NCBI RefSeq assembly: GCF_032931615.1
Contig: NZ_CP136759.1
Coordinates: forward strand, 372,001-436,000
Source of the DNA: Palleronia sp. LCG004
Lineage (GTDB): Bacteria > Pseudomonadota > Alphaproteobacteria > Rhodobacterales > Rhodobacteraceae
Direction: 5' to 3'
DNA: 64,000 bases
The translations under genes were made by a program, and so were the position numbers. How positions within the stretch are numbered: position 1 is the first letter of the stretch; each line of letters opens with the position of its first letter. Shown here in pieces: positions 1 through 8,655 of this stretch. The notes beneath the pieces were generated by a model. It did no database searches. It was not told the origin of the DNA and worked only from the letters and a program-made list of their open reading frames with translations.

Positions 1-100
1 GGCCGCGCGACAGGCGGCCGCGCCGCAGCCATACATCATCGACGGGGGGAGTCTCAGCCGAAATCGCAGCGGGGGGCTCCGCTGCCCCCCGCCATGTGCA

Positions 101-1504
101 TCAGCCCTTCGCGTTCAGCGCCGCACGGAGACCCCCGCCGTCGATCCGGGCCAGCGCATCGCGTACGGGCCCGATCAACGGTTCGGGATCGGTCGCGATG
201 CCGCGCAACGTCAGCACTGCGCGGGCCGGATCGTCGGTGGCGGCGGCCTCGCGCAGTTCCTCTCCGCGGGGGTCGGCCACCGGGGGCAGGTCGCGCAATG
301 CGGCGATCCAGCTTGCCACGGCAAGCGCTCCGCGATCGTGTGCCCGACCGGCGGCAATGTTCTCGCCAAGCGCGGCGAGAAGGCGCTGCGGCATCTTCTG
401 GCTGGTGTCCTGAGCGATCTGGTCGAGACGGTGGCGCAGGCGGGTGTTCTCGAACCGGGCGATCAGCGCATCCGCATAGGCCGGAACATCGACATCCTCG
501 GGCATGTCGAGCGTCGCCGCCTGCTCGTCGAGCATGAGGGCGCGCGCGAAATCGCGAAGATCGGCATCCGACATCGTATCCGCGACGGTCTCGTGACCGA
601 GAAGGCGGCCGGCATGAGCGAGGAACGTGTGCGCGCCGTTCAGGAGCCGCAGCTTCATCTCCTCGAAGGGCGTGACGTCCGAGACGAGCTCGGCCCCGCC
701 GGCGGCAAAGGGCGGCCGTTCTGTCGCGAAGGAATCCTCGATCACCCATTGCAGGAACGGCTCGGTCACGATCGCATTGGGATCGTCATGGCCCAGTGCC
801 TCGCGGATCAGGGCGCGGCCCTCGTCGTCCATCGCGGGCGTGATGCGGTCGACCATCGCGCTCGGGAAGGTGCAGTTGGCGTCGATCCAGCCGGCAAGTC
901 CCTCGTCGATCTCGCGCGCGTAATCGGTGAGGACGCGGTGCAGCATGCGCCCGTTGCTGGGGATGTTGTCGCAGGACAGAAGCGTGATCGGACCGGCACC
1001 GGCCTCTATCCGGCGGCGCAGACCCTCGGCGAGGATGCCGATCGCGGTTCTGGGCTCGCGCGGGGCGGCGAGATCGGTCCGCAGATCCTCGCGCGAACGG
1101 TCGAGCGCACCGCCGTCCTGACAATACCCCTTTTCGGTGATCGTCATCGTCACGAGCCGGAGGTCCGCATCGGCGATCAGGTCGGGGAGCGCGTCGCCTC
1201 CGTCACGAAGGGGATGGCGCGTTCCGATCACGCATCCGAGCTGTCGGAGTACCGCGCTTTCCCCGTCGGCCGCGGCGACGTGGAACAGGCCGTCCTCGGC
1301 GTCGAGCGCATCGAGCTGGTCCTGCCCGGAATTGAGCCGTGCGGCGATGACGCCCCAATCTCCGCCCTCTGCATCGAGGCCCCGGTCCAGGATCCACATC
1401 GTATGGGCGCGGGAAAAGGCGCCGAACCCGATATGCAGGATACGCGGCTTCAGGGCCGCGCGGTCATAGGCGGGATCCTGTCGGGTGATGTCGGGCGTGG
1501 TCAA
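101..1504 (-). CDS. Mannitol dehydrogenase family protein, fructuronate reductase-like
   Basis: NAD(P)-dependent polyol/sugar-acid oxidoreductase of the mannitol dehydrogenase family (467 aa, family about 460-490). Visible motifs are the Rossmann GFGAFSRAH (26-34), TEKGY (123-127), SCDN (177-180), MVDRITP (217-223) and the catalytic KLRLLNGAH (284-292). The start is TTG in a TTGA overlap with the GH31 stop, with GAGGAG 8 nt upstream, so the two are translationally coupled. With a beta-glucuronidase-like enzyme and a UxuR-like regulator in the cluster, D-fructuronate to D-mannonate (UxuB role) is the best guess; mannitol or arabinitol oxidation is the alternative. The family is clear, the substrate is inferred. 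Confidence 0.85.
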   Translation of the reverse strand: MTTPDITRQDPAYDRAALKPRILHIGFGAFSRAHTMWILDRGLDAEGGDWGVIAARLNSGQDQLDALDAEDGLFHVAAADGESAVLRQLGCVIGTRHPLRDGGDALPDLIADADLRLVTMTITEKGYCQDGGALDRSREDLRTDLAAPREPRTAIGILAEGLRRRIEAGAGPITLLSCDNIPSNGRMLHRVLTDYAREIDEGLAGWIDANCTFPSAMVDRITPAMDDEGRALIREALGHDDPNAIVTEPFLQWVIEDSFATERPPFAAGGAELVSDVTPFEEMKLRLLNGAHTFLAHAGRLLGHETVADTMSDADLRDFARALMLDEQAATLDMPEDVDVPAYADALIARFENTRLRHRLDQIAQDTSQKMPQRLLAALGENIAAGRAHDRGALAVASWIAALRDLPPVADPRGEELREAAATDDPARAVLTLRGIATDPEPLIGPVRDALARIDGGGLRAALNAKG

Positions 1505-3861
1505 AGCGTGATCTCCTCTCCGGGGGTGATGATCCGTCCGGCGAGGCGGAGCGTCCGCATCTCCCCTTCGGGAAGGACGATGCGGGCGCGGGCGGGGCCC
1601 TGGCTCTCGTCGCCCTCATGCGCGATCGTCAGGTCGATCCCGTCGCGCGATGCCGTCATCGCGATGCGGGTCACGCGGTGGGGACCGCCCTCGCTCCGGC
1701 CGTCATCGTCGTATGCGAACCCTTCGCCGGTGCCCTCGTCGGGCGGGAAGAGGTGGAACTCGCGCGCCGTCTCGGCCTCGGGTGCCGCACGCATCGCTCC
1801 GGTCGAGAGCGGCAGGACCGCGCCGCGCCGCACGAAGAGCGGAATGGTGTCCAGATCGACGGGCAGTGTCACAATCGCGCCCGGCGCATGTGTCGCACCG
1901 GTCTGGAAATCGGCCCAGCCATGCGCGTTCCGGGGCAGGCGCACCCGACGCTCGGTCGCCCCCTCGTCGATCACGTTCGCCACGAGAAGATCGGGCCCGA
2001 GCAGGAATTCGTCATGCTCCTTCCATGCCTCGGGATCGTCGGGATGGTCGAGGAAAACCGGGCGCAGCATGGGCTCGTCCTCGGTCACGGCGCGCCAGAG
2101 CTGCGTGTAGAGATAGGGCAGCAGCCGATAGCGCAACCCGAGTGCCGCGCGGATCTGCGGCAGGATCTCGGGATACATCCATGGTTCGTTGACGGTGGCG
2201 TCGTCGTTCCAGGAATGGATCGTGAAGCGCGGATGGAAGATGCCGTTCTGGACCCAGCGCAGGAACAGCTCGGGGCCCGGTCGCGGACCCGAGAAGCCGC
2301 CGACGTCGTGGCCGATATTGTAGAATCCCGAAAGGCTCATCCCGAGGCCCGTGCGGATGTTGTAACGCAGCGTCTTCCATGCCGTGCGGTTGTCGCCGGA
2401 CCACGTCTGGGCGTGACGCTGAAGCCCCGGTGCACCCGAACGCGAGATGAGATAGGGACGCTCGCCCGGCGCATGGGCACGTTGCGCGGCTTCGGAGGCG
2501 CGACACATCAGCATCGGCATGACGGGCCGCATGAGGTCGATGTCGATCGGCTCGCCGAAGCCCGCGCAGCGCGCTTCGCGGTCCCAGATCTCGTATTCGT
2601 TGTTGTCGTTCCAGGTCGAGCCGATCCCGTGTTCGAGCAGCTGGGCGGTCACGCCGTCCTTCCACCAGTCGAACGCGTCGGGATTGGTGAAGTCGAGATG
2701 CGATCCCTCGTCGTCCCAGAAGCTCGAGATCTCGGGCGCGTCCGGGGTCTCGCTGTCGCGCACGAAGAGGCCGGCATCCGCCGCCTCGTCGTAGCGGGGA
2801 TGGTCCTTCAGCAGGCACGGCTTGATGTTCGCGATGAGGTGCACGCCCGCATCGCGGAACTTCGTGGCCATCGCGTCGGGATCGGGCACCTTGTCGTGGT
2901 TCCAGTTGAAGACGTACCGCTTCGTCCCGATCGACGTGTAGCCCGAGGACATCTGGAAGCTGTCGCAGGGCAGGTCGTGCTCGGCCAGACGGTCGAGGAA
3001 CCCTTCGAGCTGTGCCTGTGCATCCGGGGCGTCGGTATAGCTCATGGTCGAGCCGGAATAGCCGAGCGTCCAGCGCGGCGGGAAGGCGGTGCCACCGGTC
3101 AGCCGCACCTGCCGCTTCACCAGATCGAGCATCCGCGGTGCCCAGGAGACATAGTAGTCGAGATCGCCGTCCTCGGCCCGGTAGGCGCGGAAGGCCGGGT
3201 GATAATTGTCGAGCTCGTTGCCGAGGTCGAACCAGCAGGGTGCGAGGTTGTCGTAGAAGATCGACCACGCACCGGCACCCGCCGTCTGCGTTATGGTGAA
3301 GGGGACGTGCTTGTAGAGCGGATCGGTCGTCTCGGAATCGTATCCCATCGCGTCGAGATTGCGCATCTCGAACCGGCGGCCGCGACGGTCGAGATCGCCG
3401 GTCTTCTCGCCCAGGCCATGAACGGGCTCGTCGGGGTGGCGCAACAGGAAATGGGCGTGACGATGATCGCGCACCCCGAACATCGTGCCGCCGGTGCGCC
3501 GTTCCTCGACGAAGGTCCGCCATTCGTCGTCGATCCGCGCAGCCCAGGACAAGTGCAGCGGGTGCGAGATGGTGAGCCGCAGGGTCGCGGTCTCGATCAC
3601 GAGGGTGTCGTCGTCCGTGATCCGCGGCTCGGGGCAGTTGAACCCCGACAGGCTGTCGCGGTCGCGCCCTTCGAGCGGCGCATCGCCGCCCGGGGCCACG
3701 GTCCATGTGCGCCCGAGCCGCCATGCACCGTCCTTGAGCAGTGAGACGCGGATCAGGTCGTCCTCGAGCACGCGGATGCGCATGAGGTGCCGTCCGGAAA
3801 CGGTCAGGTCGACGCCGTCGGTGCGGCGATCCGCGAGGGTCCAGTCCTTGAGCGTCTTCAT
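1501..3861 (-). CDS. Glycoside hydrolase family 31 (alpha-glucosidase/alpha-xylosidase-like)
   Basis: A retaining alpha-glycosidase of family GH31, 786 aa. An N-terminal beta-sandwich (to about 240) precedes a TIM barrel and C-terminal beta domains. The nucleophile is D419 in WNDNNE (417-422); the family pattern is usually WxDMNE, so Met is replaced by Asn. The acid/base is D489 in TWSGDN. No signal peptide is seen, so it should be cytoplasmic and act on imported oligosaccharide. It overlaps the upstream TRAP permease by ATGA and the downstream dehydrogenase by TTGA, i.e. one operon. The substrate cannot be told from sequence; the uronic-acid context suggests it clears an alpha-linked sugar from a glucuronide-containing oligomer. 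Confidence 0.9.
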   Translation of the reverse strand: MKTLKDWTLADRRTDGVDLTVSGRHLMRIRVLEDDLIRVSLLKDGAWRLGRTWTVAPGGDAPLEGRDRDSLSGFNCPEPRITDDDTLVIETATLRLTISHPLHLSWAARIDDEWRTFVEERRTGGTMFGVRDHRHAHFLLRHPDEPVHGLGEKTGDLDRRGRRFEMRNLDAMGYDSETTDPLYKHVPFTITQTAGAGAWSIFYDNLAPCWFDLGNELDNYHPAFRAYRAEDGDLDYYVSWAPRMLDLVKRQVRLTGGTAFPPRWTLGYSGSTMSYTDAPDAQAQLEGFLDRLAEHDLPCDSFQMSSGYTSIGTKRYVFNWNHDKVPDPDAMATKFRDAGVHLIANIKPCLLKDHPRYDEAADAGLFVRDSETPDAPEISSFWDDEGSHLDFTNPDAFDWWKDGVTAQLLEHGIGSTWNDNNEYEIWDREARCAGFGEPIDIDLMRPVMPMLMCRASEAAQRAHAPGERPYLISRSGAPGLQRHAQTWSGDNRTAWKTLRYNIRTGLGMSLSGFYNIGHDVGGFSGPRPGPELFLRWVQNGIFHPRFTIHSWNDDATVNEPWMYPEILPQIRAALGLRYRLLPYLYTQLWRAVTEDEPMLRPVFLDHPDDPEAWKEHDEFLLGPDLLVANVIDEGATERRVRLPRNAHGWADFQTGATHAPGAIVTLPVDLDTIPLFVRRGAVLPLSTGAMRAAPEAETAREFHLFPPDEGTGEGFAYDDDGRSEGGPHRVTRIAMTASRDGIDLTIAHEGDESQGPARARIVLPEGEMRTLRLAGRIITPGEEITL

Positions 3862-5162
3862 GCGCCGTATCCAAGAAGCACGCGGGGCAGGAAGAGGCTG
3901 ATTTCAGGCACGTAGGTCACCACGAAGAGAAGGGTCAGGAGGACGAGATACATCGGGATCAGCGGACGGATCACCTTGGCGATCGAGGTTCCGCCGACGG
4001 AGCAGCCGACGAAGAGGGCCGATCCCACGGGCGGCGTGCAGATGCCGATGCAGAGATTGAAGGTCATCACGATGCCGAAATGGACCGGATCCATGCCGAG
4101 ATCCTGCGTCACGGGCAGGAAGATCGGCGTGAAGATCAGCAGTGCCGGCGTCATGTCCATGAAGGTCCCGACGAGAAGCAGCGTGATGTTGATGGCCAGC
4201 AGGATCGCCAGCGGATTGTCGGAGATGCCCAGCAGCACGTCCGAGATCGCGTTGGGGATCAGTCCGAAGGCCATCGCCCGGCTCATCGCGATGGAGGCCC
4301 CGATCATCAGAAGGACAACCGCCGTCGTTACGGCAGATTCGACGAAGATGGCGGGCAGGTCGCGGACCGTGATCTCGCGATACCAGACGAGCGCGAGGAG
4401 CAGCGCATAGATGACGGCGGCCGCGGCGGCCTCGGTCGCGGTGAAGATGCCGGCGATGATGCCGCCCATGATGACGACGATGAGGCCGAGCGGCAGGATC
4501 GCATCGCGTACGGCGCGAAGAACCTCTCCGGTCGAGGGGCGGTCCGCCACGGGATAGCCGCGACGCTTGGCGATGATGCCCGCGACCGTCATCAACCCAA
4601 GCCCCATGAGGATTCCCGGGACGTATCCCGCGACGAAGAGCGCCGCGATCGAGGTGCCGCCGGTGATCAGGGAATAGACGATGAGCGTGGCCGAGGGCGG
4701 GATCAGCAGACCCGTCGGACAGGAGGCGATGTTGACTGCCGCCGAGAAGCCCCGGTCATACCCCTCGCGGTCCTGGAGCGGTGCCATGACGCCACCCACC
4801 GCCGCAGCCGAGGCGACCGCAGAGCCCGAGATCGCACCGAACATCATGTTGGCGATGACGTTGCAATGCGCCAGTGCGCCGGGCAGGCGGCCTGCAAGCA
4901 CCTTGGCGAGGTTGATGAGACGCATGGCGATGCCGCCGCGGTTCATGATGTTGCCCGCCAGGATGAAGAACGGGATCGCGAGCAGGGTGAAGCTGTCGAG
5001 ACCCGACGCCATCTGCTGCGCGACGATGAAGACCGATTGCTCGACCCCCATGAAGAGGAGGAATGTCAGCGTGGCCGATGTCCCGATCGCGAAGGCGATG
5101 GGCACGCCCAGTGCCATGAGGACGGCGAAACTGCCGAAGAGGACCCAGACAGCGGAGTTCAT
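3858..5162 (-). CDS. TRAP transporter large permease (DctM family)
   Basis: Large membrane subunit of a tripartite ATP-independent periplasmic transporter, 434 aa, normal for DctM. The sequence is a run of about 11-12 hydrophobic helices. It includes the conserved Asn/Gly-rich stretch around FILAGNIMNRGG and a GAISGSAVASAAAVGG segment typical of the family. It uses an ion gradient to move a ligand delivered by the binding protein encoded divergently at 5889. The start has GAGGAT upstream. The small permease stops 10 nt before it and the GH31 gene overlaps its end. The ligand is probably a uronic acid or small uronide, from neighbours only. Confidence 0.93.
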   Translation of the reverse strand: MNSAVWVLFGSFAVLMALGVPIAFAIGTSATLTFLLFMGVEQSVFIVAQQMASGLDSFTLLAIPFFILAGNIMNRGGIAMRLINLAKVLAGRLPGALAHCNVIANMMFGAISGSAVASAAAVGGVMAPLQDREGYDRGFSAAVNIASCPTGLLIPPSATLIVYSLITGGTSIAALFVAGYVPGILMGLGLMTVAGIIAKRRGYPVADRPSTGEVLRAVRDAILPLGLIVVIMGGIIAGIFTATEAAAAAVIYALLLALVWYREITVRDLPAIFVESAVTTAVVLLMIGASIAMSRAMAFGLIPNAISDVLLGISDNPLAILLAINITLLLVGTFMDMTPALLIFTPIFLPVTQDLGMDPVHFGIVMTFNLCIGICTPPVGSALFVGCSVGGTSIAKVIRPLIPMYLVLLTLLFVVTYVPEISLFLPRVLLGYGA

Positions 5163-5172
5163 CGTGATATCC

Positions 5173-5676
5173 TCATTCGAGCGGCATTGAGACGTCGCCC
5201 TCGGCTTCGGGAAGGCGGCCCTGGCCGAGATCCCGTGCGAAGAGCGCGCAGTAATAAAGGATGACGATGCCCGCGAAGGGGATCGCCGCGTAGATCCAGC
5301 CCATCGGCAGGCGCAGGGCGGGTGTGACCTGTCCGGAGCTGAGCGTGCGGCTGACGAGCGACCAGCCGCCCCAGACCATGACGATCGCAGCGAAGCCCGC
5401 GACGATCGAGAGGATCACCCATTCGAGGGCCAGCCGGGCGCGTCCCTTGAGCGCGATCGGCAGCAGGTCGATGGCGAGGTGGCGACGCGCGCCGAACGTG
5501 TATGCCCCGCCGATCAGCGCGAGCCACATGAAGAGGAACCGCGCGATTTCGTCGGTGAGGATGGATGGCGTCTGGAAGACGTAGCGGCTCAGGACCTGCC
5601 ACGTGACGCAGGCGACGAGAATCGCGAAGATCGCGATCACCGCCCAGCGAAGGATCAGGTCGACGGCACCCTTCAC
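5173..5676 (-). CDS. TRAP transporter small permease (DctQ family)
   Basis: Small membrane subunit of the TRAP transporter, 167 aa with the GTG start chosen here; DctQ proteins are usually 150-190 aa. Four hydrophobic helices are visible, with the family pattern WQVLSRYVF after helix 1 and LTDEIARFLFMW before helix 2. The frame is open further upstream, to 5865, but that extension is Arg/Pro-rich, unlike a transporter N-terminus, and runs through the divergent promoter region. The GTG at 5676 is therefore preferred; the start is uncertain. It heads the leftward operon followed by dctM, GH31 and the dehydrogenase. Confidence 0.82.
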   Translation of the reverse strand: MKGAVDLILRWAVIAIFAILVACVTWQVLSRYVFQTPSILTDEIARFLFMWLALIGGAYTFGARRHLAIDLLPIALKGRARLALEWVILSIVAGFAAIVMVWGGWSLVSRTLSSGQVTPALRLPMGWIYAAIPFAGIVILYYCALFARDLGQGRLPEAEGDVSMPLE

Positions 5677-5832
5677 GACCGGACCTGTAACGCCGTCTTG
5701 CGGAAACTCATCGCGAAACCCTTTCCTGATGCGCGGCACCGAAACCTGCGGTCGACCAATCCGCGGACGCGGGAGGTCGTGGCAGCGGCTGCGCGGACAA
5801 ATCCGTGCTGTCCCTTGCCAAACCGTTCGGAA

Positions 5833-5845
5833 TTGGTCAACCAGT
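5833..5845. promoter_or_regulatory. Candidate GntR/UxuR-type operator
   Basis: TGGTCAACCA at 5834-5843 is a perfect palindrome flanked by TT and G. It resembles the FadR-subfamily half-site pattern and the enterobacterial UxuR/ExuR consensus (TTGGTATACCAA core). It sits in the only intergenic space between the two divergent arms of the cluster, 46 nt before the binding-protein start. The FCD-type GntR gene at the end of the rightward arm is the natural ligand-sensing repressor. The palindrome is seen; the binding is inferred. Confidence 0.5.
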
Positions 5846-5888
5846 GCGCATTCGAACACACCCATCCGAATTTTCCCGGGAGGACGAC

Positions 5889-6878
5889 ATGACCGTCACC
5901 AAGACAGCCCTTTTCGGCGCGACCGCGCTCGTCGCCGCCGCCTCGATCGCCGACGCCGCCACCATGCGCCTGAGCCACAACAACCCGCCCGACCACCCCA
6001 CGCATCTGTCGATGCAGGAGATGGCCGATCGCGTCTCCGAGCTCACCGACGGCGAAGTCGAGATCCAGATCTTCCCCAATGGCCAGCTCGGCACGCAGCG
6101 CGAGTCGATGGAGCTCGTGCAGAACTGCGCGCTCGAAATGGCGCGTTCCAACGCCTCCGAACTCGAAGCCTTCGAAGAGAGCTATTCCGCGATCAACCTG
6201 CCCTACATCTTCGACAGCGAAGAGCACTTCAACGAAGTGGTCGCGGGCGAGATCGGGCAGGACATCCTCGCCTCCTCGAGCGATAACGGCTTTCGCGGCG
6301 TGGCTTTCCTGACCGAAGGCGCTCGCTCGTTCTACGGGCAGAAGCCGATCCTGTCGCCCGCCGATCTCGAAGGGGTGCAGGTGCGCGTTCAGCCCTCGCC
6401 TTCGGCGATCCGCATGGTCGAGCTTCTGGGCGGCAGCCCGACGCCGATTTCCTGGGGCGAGCTCTACAGCGCGCTGCAGCAGGGCGTCGTGGACGCGGCC
6501 GAGAACAACCCCACCGCGCTCACGACCGCGCGTCACGGCGAGGTCGTTTCCGACTTCTCCCTCGACGAGCACACGATCATCCCCTCGGTCGTCGTCATCT
6601 CGAACTGCGCTTGGGACGGCATGACGCCCGAGCAGCAGGACGCGATGATGCAGGCCGCCTCCGAAATGCAGGAGGCCCATACGCAGCGCTGGCAGGAAGC
6701 CGCCAACGCCGCGCTCGAGGAAGCGCAGAGCGAGATGGGCGTCGAGATCCACGAGGTCGACAAGGCCCCCTTCGTCGAGGCGGTCCAGCCGATGATCGAG
6801 GAGACGGCTTCGCGGTCCGACAATCTCGCCGACCTGATCGAGCGGATCCGCGCCTCGGGCAGCCAGTCCGGCTCCTGA
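5889..6878 (+). CDS. TRAP transporter solute-binding protein (DctP family)
   Basis: Periplasmic ligand-binding subunit, 329 aa. The ATG at 5889 follows CCCGGGAGGACGAC, a strong ribosome site, and opens a signal peptide ending near ADAA (about residue 22). The DctP-family pattern is visible: a mature N-terminus in beta-strand with HxxP, then GQLGTQRE, then the conserved Arg stretch GVQVRVQ where the carboxylate-binding arginine lies. It heads the rightward arm, 4 nt before the GH2 gene. It captures the substrate for the TRAP permeases encoded divergently. A carboxylated sugar fits both the TRAP mechanism and the neighbouring enzymes, but the ligand is inferred. Confidence 0.92.
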   Translation: MTVTKTALFGATALVAAASIADAATMRLSHNNPPDHPTHLSMQEMADRVSELTDGEVEIQIFPNGQLGTQRESMELVQNCALEMARSNASELEAFEESYSAINLPYIFDSEEHFNEVVAGEIGQDILASSSDNGFRGVAFLTEGARSFYGQKPILSPADLEGVQVRVQPSPSAIRMVELLGGSPTPISWGELYSALQQGVVDAAENNPTALTTARHGEVVSDFSLDEHTIIPSVVVISNCAWDGMTPEQQDAMMQAASEMQEAHTQRWQEAANAALEEAQSEMGVEIHEVDKAPFVEAVQPMIEETASRSDNLADLIERIRASGSQSGS

Positions 6879-6882
6879 CGCG

Positions 6883-8655
6883 ATGCTCGAGCGATCCGAT
6901 CTCGCCGAGAACGCCCTCCAGGCGCTTCACGACGAGGATTACGATCGCCCCTACAACACGCAAGGCCTGAACGCGGAGACCCTGATCTTCGCTGGCGGGC
7001 GGCGGGGGCGATCGCTCGACGGCGACTGGACCTTCTGTGTCGACCTCCTCGATACGGGGCTGAGGCAGAAATGGTTCGCGCTGGAACCCTCCGACCCGGA
7101 GGATCGGATCGAGCCCTGGGATTACGATCCCTACGAGGGCGAGACCGTTCCGGTGCCGTCCTGTTGGCAGATGCTCGAGGAGAAGTGGTACTTCTTCGAA
7201 GGATCTGCCTGGTACGGACGCTGGATCGATCTCGACCCGCATGACGGTCGGCGCTTCCTGCGGATCGGGGCCGCGCAATACGATTGCAAGGTCTTCGTCA
7301 ACGGCCGGTTCCTCGGCAACCATTACGGCGGCTCGACGCCGTTCTGCGTCGAACTGACGGGAGCGGTTTCGCCCGGCCGGAACTTCGTGCTGCTCTGCGT
7401 GAACAATGCGCGCACGCGCGACCGCGTGCCCATGCGCAACACCGACTGGTTCAATTATGGCGGGATCACGCGCGAGGTGACGCTCTACGACACGCCCGCG
7501 ACGGTGATCCGTGATCTTTTCGTGCGGCTCGAGGACGGCCGGATCCGCATTTCGGTGCATGCCGACGGGCCGTCCGACCGGGTCCGCGTCGAGATCCCCG
7601 AACTCGGCATCTCTTCGGAGATCGCTCTGGCCGAAGGGCAGGGCGAGGGCAGCTTTGATGCGGTGCCGGAGCTCTGGTCCCCCGAAACTCCGCGCCTCTA
7701 TGATGTTCGCGCCGAAGCGGGCGGTGACGTGGTGACCGATCGGGTGGGCTTTCGCACGATCGAACGACGGGGGACCGAGATCGTTCTCAACGGCGATGCC
7801 CTCTTCCTGCGCGGTATCTCGGTCCACGAGGACGACGCCGAGACAGGCAAGCTGACATCCGAGGCGGATCTGAGGCGCAGATTCGCCCATGCGGCCGAGC
7901 TCGGCTGCAATTTTCTGAGGCTTGCGCATTATCCCCATCACGAGATGGCCGCGCGGCTCGCCGACGAACTTGGCTTCCTGCTCTGGGAGGAGATCCCGGT
8001 CTATTGGGCGATCGATTTCGCCAATCCCGCGACGCTCAAGGATGCCCGCAACCAGCTCGTCGAACTCATCCGTCGCGACCGCAACCGTGCGAGCGTCGTG
8101 ATCTGGTCGATCGGCAACGAGAATCCCGACACCGACGCCCGGCTCGAGTTCATGCGCGATCTGGCCGAAACCGCCCGAAGCGAGGATCCCACGCGCCTCG
8201 TCGCGGCCGCCTGTCTCGTCAATCACCGCAAGCTCAGGATCGAGGACCGGCTCGCCGCCCATATCGACGTGATCGGCATCAACGAGTATTACGGCTGGTA
8301 CGACGAGGATTTCGACGAACTTGGCGTGATCGGCCGCAATTCCGCGCCCGACCGCCCCGTGGTGATTTCCGAGACCGGGGCGGACGGCGATCACGAGATG
8401 GGGCCCGCACGCGGCCTTTTCTCCCTCGACTACCAGGCAGAGGTCTACCGCAAGCAGATCGCGACCCTGCGCGGCCTCGACTACGTGAAGGGCATTTCTC
8501 CCTGGATCCTCTACGATTTCCGGGTCGAGCGGCGGCAGAACAGGTTTCAGCGAGGGTGGAATCGAAAGGGACTGATCGCGGCCGACAAGACGACCAAAAA
8601 GCCCGCATTCGACATCCTCGCTACCTATTACGCGGAGCGAAAGGCCGGCGGATGA
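6883..8655 (+). CDS. Glycoside hydrolase family 2, beta-glucuronidase-like
   Basis: Retaining beta-glycosidase of GH2, 590 aa, close to the usual beta-glucuronidase length. A jelly-roll sugar-binding domain (about 35-200) and an Ig-like domain (about 200-290) come before the TIM barrel (about 290-590). The acid/base is E413 in WSIGNEN and the nucleophile E497 in VISETGADG. NTDWFNYGGITREV in the first domain is typical of beta-glucuronidases. No signal peptide, so it is cytoplasmic. It should release D-glucuronate from an imported glucuronide, feeding the fructuronate reductase-like enzyme of the other arm. A beta-galactosidase activity is less likely. It overlaps the regulator start by ATGA. 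Confidence 0.88.
   Translation: MLERSDLAENALQALHDEDYDRPYNTQGLNAETLIFAGGRRGRSLDGDWTFCVDLLDTGLRQKWFALEPSDPEDRIEPWDYDPYEGETVPVPSCWQMLEEKWYFFEGSAWYGRWIDLDPHDGRRFLRIGAAQYDCKVFVNGRFLGNHYGGSTPFCVELTGAVSPGRNFVLLCVNNARTRDRVPMRNTDWFNYGGITREVTLYDTPATVIRDLFVRLEDGRIRISVHADGPSDRVRVEIPELGISSEIALAEGQGEGSFDAVPELWSPETPRLYDVRAEAGGDVVTDRVGFRTIERRGTEIVLNGDALFLRGISVHEDDAETGKLTSEADLRRRFAHAAELGCNFLRLAHYPHHEMAARLADELGFLLWEEIPVYWAIDFANPATLKDARNQLVELIRRDRNRASVVIWSIGNENPDTDARLEFMRDLAETARSEDPTRLVAAACLVNHRKLRIEDRLAAHIDVIGINEYYGWYDEDFDELGVIGRNSAPDRPVVISETGADGDHEMGPARGLFSLDYQAEVYRKQIATLRGLDYVKGISPWILYDFRVERRQNRFQRGWNRKGLIAADKTTKKPAFDILATYYAERKAGG

Noticed and set aside
5173..5865. The longer TRAP small permease reading from 5865
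   Set aside because: The added residues are Arg/Pro-rich, unlike a transporter N-terminus, and would cover the divergent promoter and operator-like palindrome.
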